Part shown: in pieces, positions 29,781 to 32,479 of the stretch
How positions within the stretch are numbered: position 1 is the first letter of the stretch
Layout of the letters: each line of letters starts with the position of its first letter
Notes under the pieces: generated by a model
What the model was told of the DNA's origin: nothing
Seen by the model: only the letters and a program-made list of their open reading frames with translations
The model's database searches: none
Source: an uncultured Clostridia bacterium
GTDB lineage: Bacteria > Bacillota > Clostridia > Oscillospirales > Ruminococcaceae
NCBI GenBank assembly: GCA_947631115.1
Contig: CANRKB010000016.1
Location: 1-32,479, forward strand
Reading direction: 5' to 3'
DNA length: 32,479 bases
Translations under genes and position numbers: made by a program

Positions 29781-31313
29781 GTGGACGTTATTCAATTTTT
29801 GTATAGTATTATAGGCACGCCGCTGGGATATGTGCTGTATTTTATCTACCATTTTATTACAAAGAACGTAGGCTTGGACATAATCCTCTTTACGTTCATC
29901 ATAAAGGGCGCAATGATACCCCTTTATATCAAACAGCAGAAATCCATGGCGGTTTCGGCGGCTTTTGCCCCGAAGATAAAAGAGATCCAGACAAAATACG
30001 CCAATAACAGCGAAAGACAGCAGCAGGAGCTTATGAAGCTCCAACAGCAGGGCTATAAGCCGACCGCGGGCTGTCTGCCGATGATTTTGTCGTTTGTGAT
30101 ACTTTTCGGAGTCATCGACGTTGTTTACAAGCCGCTTACGCATATCGTTCATGCAACGAGCGAGGAAATAAGCGCGTTTGTTGAAGAATCGTACAATGTC
30201 GAGATGTCGTCGATATTCGCGGAGGAATGTGCAAAGACCGACGCGGAAATCGCGGAGCTTGACGAAAACGCGCTCAAAAAGCACGACCATATCGTAAACG
30301 ACGCGAAGAAGATACTTGCATTTTACAATGAAAACTGCCTCAAAGACGGCGAAGAACCCAAGACCTTTGAGGATCTGCAAAAACTCGACGCCGACGCCGT
30401 AAAGATGTTCAAGACGGCTGTTCATGATATTATCGCCAAAGAATACGCCGCGAACAACAGCAGCACCGCTCTTGCCGACGCGGATATTTACAAGATAACC
30501 GACGACGAGCGCGCCGAAATGGACAAACTTTCCGATGCGGAAAAAGAGACATATAGGCTCGAACATTCGTTCAGCGACGAAACGATAAACGCGTTTAATA
30601 CGCTTCAGATCCATTACGGTCAGTATAGAGCGCAGAGCGCGGACGCTATAGTGTTTACGGCTACGTCTTCGCTCCAGAGAGAGCTTTACTCCCTCGAATG
30701 TTTCGGCACGACGAGCGACAAGTTCGTCTACAGAACCGCCTACAGCGACGCGGCGGTACGTCCCGAAGCGAGAGCGAATTACGACGAGCTTTATGACAAT
30801 CTGAACTTTGTGGGTATCCCGCTCGGACGCGTTCCGTCGGAGCATCTCGGTTTCCCGATAATACTTGTCCCGATAATTTCGTTTATACTTTCGCTTCTTC
30901 AGACGTTCATATCGAACTACAACATGAAGAAGAACAATCCCGAAGCGGCGCAGATGGGCGGCTCGATGAAGATCATGATGTATATCATGCCGTTTATTTC
31001 GCTCTGGATAGCGTTTACGGTCCCCGCGGGAGCAGGTTTCTACTGGGCGGTAAGCTATTTGTTCGGAATATTGCAGACGCTTATTCTCGACAAGCTCTAC
31101 AATCCGAGAAAGCTCAGAGAGATCGCGGCGGCGGAGCTTGCGGCAAAAGACAAGCTGATAAAGGTAAAAGCGGATAAGGAAAAACACATATCGAGAGAAG
31201 AAGCAATTTCACAAAAAGAGGAAAACCGCAGAAAGCTTGCAGAGGCGAGAAAAGCCGACGCTCTTAAATACGGTGAGGAATATAAAGAGGACGACGATGA
31301 CGACAACATCTAG
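29781..31313 (+). CDS. yidC: YidC/Oxa1 membrane protein insertase with large insertion
   Basis: A 510-residue insertase; Gram-positive YidC proteins are normally about 260-290. Start GTG 29781 is the only usable upstream codon (an in-frame stop lies just before), though AAAGGA is only one base away. TM1 about 27-48 with Lys42 where many family members have the groove Arg; cytoplasmic hairpin loop about 51-95; TM2 about 98-115 (GCLPMILSFVILFGVIDVV); then a hydrophilic 215-residue insertion (about 125-340); TM3-5 about 358-460 (FVGIPLGR, PIISFILSLLQTFISNY, FTVPAGAGFYWAVS); and a charged tail ending DDDDNI. The insertion should lie outside the cell, between TM2 and TM3. The protein inserts and folds membrane proteins with SecYEG or alone. 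Confidence 0.93.
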   Translation: MDVIQFLYSIIGTPLGYVLYFIYHFITKNVGLDIILFTFIIKGAMIPLYIKQQKSMAVSAAFAPKIKEIQTKYANNSERQQQELMKLQQQGYKPTAGCLPMILSFVILFGVIDVVYKPLTHIVHATSEEISAFVEESYNVEMSSIFAEECAKTDAEIAELDENALKKHDHIVNDAKKILAFYNENCLKDGEEPKTFEDLQKLDADAVKMFKTAVHDIIAKEYAANNSSTALADADIYKITDDERAEMDKLSDAEKETYRLEHSFSDETINAFNTLQIHYGQYRAQSADAIVFTATSSLQRELYSLECFGTTSDKFVYRTAYSDAAVRPEARANYDELYDNLNFVGIPLGRVPSEHLGFPIILVPIISFILSLLQTFISNYNMKKNNPEAAQMGGSMKIMMYIMPFISLWIAFTVPAGAGFYWAVSYLFGILQTLILDKLYNPRKLREIAAAELAAKDKLIKVKADKEKHISREEAISQKEENRRKLAEARKADALKYGEEYKEDDDDDNI

Positions 31314-31341
31314 TTGCTCGAAAGGGGTAGAAAGTTAGAAA

Positions 31342-32274
31342 ATGGAAAAAGAATTTACAGCCAAGACCATAGAAGAAGTGAAGAAGCTCGCCGCAAAAGA
31401 ATTCGGCGTGAGCGAGGACGATATTGATTTCGACATTCTCGAACAACCCCGAAAGACGCTTTTCGGGGGCATGAAAGGCGAATTCCGCGTAAACGCCGTT
31501 TATGAGCCTGAGGAAGAGAAAGAGCGCATTTACGAAGCGGACGAAGAAGACCTCAGAGAAGACGCGGAATATGAAAGAGCAGAAAGCGCTGACGAATCCG
31601 ACGACGAGCAGACTCTCCCCGACGATTTTGACGTCAATAAGAGCGTAAAGGTCAGGGCGGCTATAGAGTATCTGACGGCGGTAATGAAAGCTCTCGGAAT
31701 GGACGGCTTTACCATAACGCCCGAAAAGCGCGGGGGAATGGTAGTGCTGGATATAAGCGGAGAGAAGCTCGGAATTATTATCGGAAAGCGCGGAGAAACG
31801 CTTGACAGCCTGCAGTATCTGACGATACTCGCGAGCAACCGTTCGGAAGAAAGCTTCTGCAGGATCTCGCTTGACTGCAACGGCTATCGTGAAAAGCGCC
31901 GTGAAGCGCTTATAGCTCTTGCGAAAAAGACCTCGGCAAAGGTAATAAAGCAGGGCAGGAAGATAGCGCTTGAGCCGATGAATCCGTATGAGCGCAGGAT
32001 AATTCATAGCTGCGTTGCGGAGATAGAGGGCGTGTCGAGCCGTTCGACGGGGAGCGAGCCTTATAGAAAGGTAGTGATCTACGCCGACAGACCGAAGTTC
32101 GACAACCGCAGACGCAGCGACGGGAGAAAGCGCAGTTATCACCGTTCGGAGAATTATTCGGGCGGATATGACCGTAAGCGCATGGATACTGTCGAAGAAA
32201 GCGGAGTTGAGTTTTCAAAGGAAACGGTAGACGCAGAGAAGAATGCTACGCTTTATGGGAAGATTGAGCTTTAA
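31342..32274 (+). CDS. khpB: KhpB (Jag), KH-R3H RNA-binding protein
   Basis: A 310-residue protein after GAAAGGGG. Jag-N domain 1-50 (EFTAKTIEEVKKLAAKEFG, FDILEQPRKTLFG), an acidic linker about 55-95, KH domain with GIIIGKRGETLDSLQYL (about 143-159), R3H domain with NPYERRIIHSCVAEIEGV (about 213-230), and a basic, disordered Arg/Ser-rich tail from about 250. It partners KhpA (19296-19532) and is generally next to yidC (SpoIIIJ-associated). mnmE, which usually follows, is not here; repeats and an insertion-sequence end follow instead. Confidence 0.93.
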   Translation: MEKEFTAKTIEEVKKLAAKEFGVSEDDIDFDILEQPRKTLFGGMKGEFRVNAVYEPEEEKERIYEADEEDLREDAEYERAESADESDDEQTLPDDFDVNKSVKVRAAIEYLTAVMKALGMDGFTITPEKRGGMVVLDISGEKLGIIIGKRGETLDSLQYLTILASNRSEESFCRISLDCNGYREKRREALIALAKKTSAKVIKQGRKIALEPMNPYERRIIHSCVAEIEGVSSRSTGSEPYRKVVIYADRPKFDNRRRSDGRKRSYHRSENYSGGYDRKRMDTVEESGVEFSKETVDAEKNATLYGKIEL

Positions 32275-32275
32275 T

Positions 32276-32403
32276 TCTAGAGGCTAGACGTTAGAGGCAA
32301 AAGGCAAGAGGCTTAGAGGCTAGAAGCTGTTTTGAGCGGCGAACAACGTTTTATTTCCAAAACACCAAATGAGCGGCGCACGAAAGTTTTTTGAGGAAGA
32401 GAC
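32276..32403 (-). repeat. Family C repeats and inverted partial family A copy (A4)
   Basis: TTCTAGAGGCTAGA and AGAGGCTTAGAGGCTAGA units run from 32276 to 32325. They are followed by GAGCGGCGAACAACGTTTT and GGCGCACGAAAGTTTTTTGAG, the reverse complement of the family A tail (compare 735-812 and 10412-10436). The order is the exact inverse of the end of A1, where the family A tail is followed by TTCTAGTCTCTTGCCTC. The hairpins of family A are missing; an insertion-sequence end begins about 10 nt later. Confidence 0.6.
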
Positions 32404-32412
32404 CAGATGAAC

Positions 32413-32479
32413 TGCCCCCAAAAAGTTAGACAAAGTTAAAAAAGAAGATTTGTGAAAAGCGACTAAGAGCGATCTTGGT
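32413..32479 (+). mobile_element. Left end of a probable IS3-family (IS150-type) element, cut by the window edge
   Basis: TGCCCCC followed by AAAAAGTTAGACAAAG is the terminal inverted repeat pattern of many IS3/IS150-group elements, which begin TG and contain C4-5, A4-5 and GTTAGACA. No transposase start is reached before the window ends. It lies next to the truncated family A copy. Only one end can be seen, so identity and completeness are unproven. Confidence 0.5.

Overview
The window looks like a chromosome segment of an anaerobic low- to mid-G+C Firmicute, most likely a gut Clostridia of the Oscillospiraceae/Ruminococcaceae type. This rests on several things seen together: Firmicute-style operons (ylxM-ffh-rpsP-khpA and rpmH-rnpA-yidD-yidC-khpB), strong AGGAGG-type ribosome binding sites, consensus TTGACA-17-TATAAT promoters, a 1430-residue fused acyl-CoA dehydratase activase typical of anaerobes, and a CoaX-type pantothenate kinase. 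No rRNA, tRNA or CRISPR array was recognised.

Layout. 1-914: gene-poor DNA made of intergenic repeats (families C, B/D and A). 915-8328: a same-strand prophage-like cassette with portal, scaffold, major capsid, two head-tail connector-like proteins, a 51-residue protein, a DUF6711-like tail protein, a tail-tip protein and a distal tail protein. All frames are open, but terminase, tape measure, tail tube, lysis and integration genes are missing. Two host-type palindromic repeats and a possible structured RNA sit in its gaps. 8375-9967: a tiny Cys-rich protein and a membrane-anchored lipase-like hydrolase. 9968-10472: repeats. 10473-13181: phoH-tam-ybeY-dgkA operon. 13230-16751 (minus): membrane protein-lepA-hemW. 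16923-19532: ylxM-ffh-small membrane protein-rpsP-khpA. 19533-20011: terminator, promoter and a 128-bp MITE-like insertion with an 11-bp target duplication. 20012-26710: activase fusion and a PcrA/UvrD helicase. 26711-27890: repeats, an XRE regulator with paired operator-like sites, and a strongly promoted small-RNA candidate. 27891-28664 (minus): coaX. 28913-32274: rpmH-rnpA-yidD-yidC-khpB. 32275-32479: repeats and what looks like the first bases of an IS3-family element.

How the genes fit together. Most of the chromosomal genes serve ribosomes and membrane protein biogenesis: YbeY (16S rRNA maturation), LepA, RpsP, RpmH, RnpA, Ffh/YlxM (signal recognition particle), YidC/YidD (insertion) and the KhpA/KhpB RNA-binding pair, whose two genes are both in this window. 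The unusual content is between genes. At least four repeat families recur (A three-hairpin, B palindromic, C GTAAGAAG-type, D G-rich), and they are nested and recombined with each other. Family A shows paired compensatory changes in one of its hairpins. The strongest candidates for undescribed biology are family A, the MITE at 19788-19915, the small RNA at 27408-27557, the structured leader at 2931-3019 and the retained capsid cassette.
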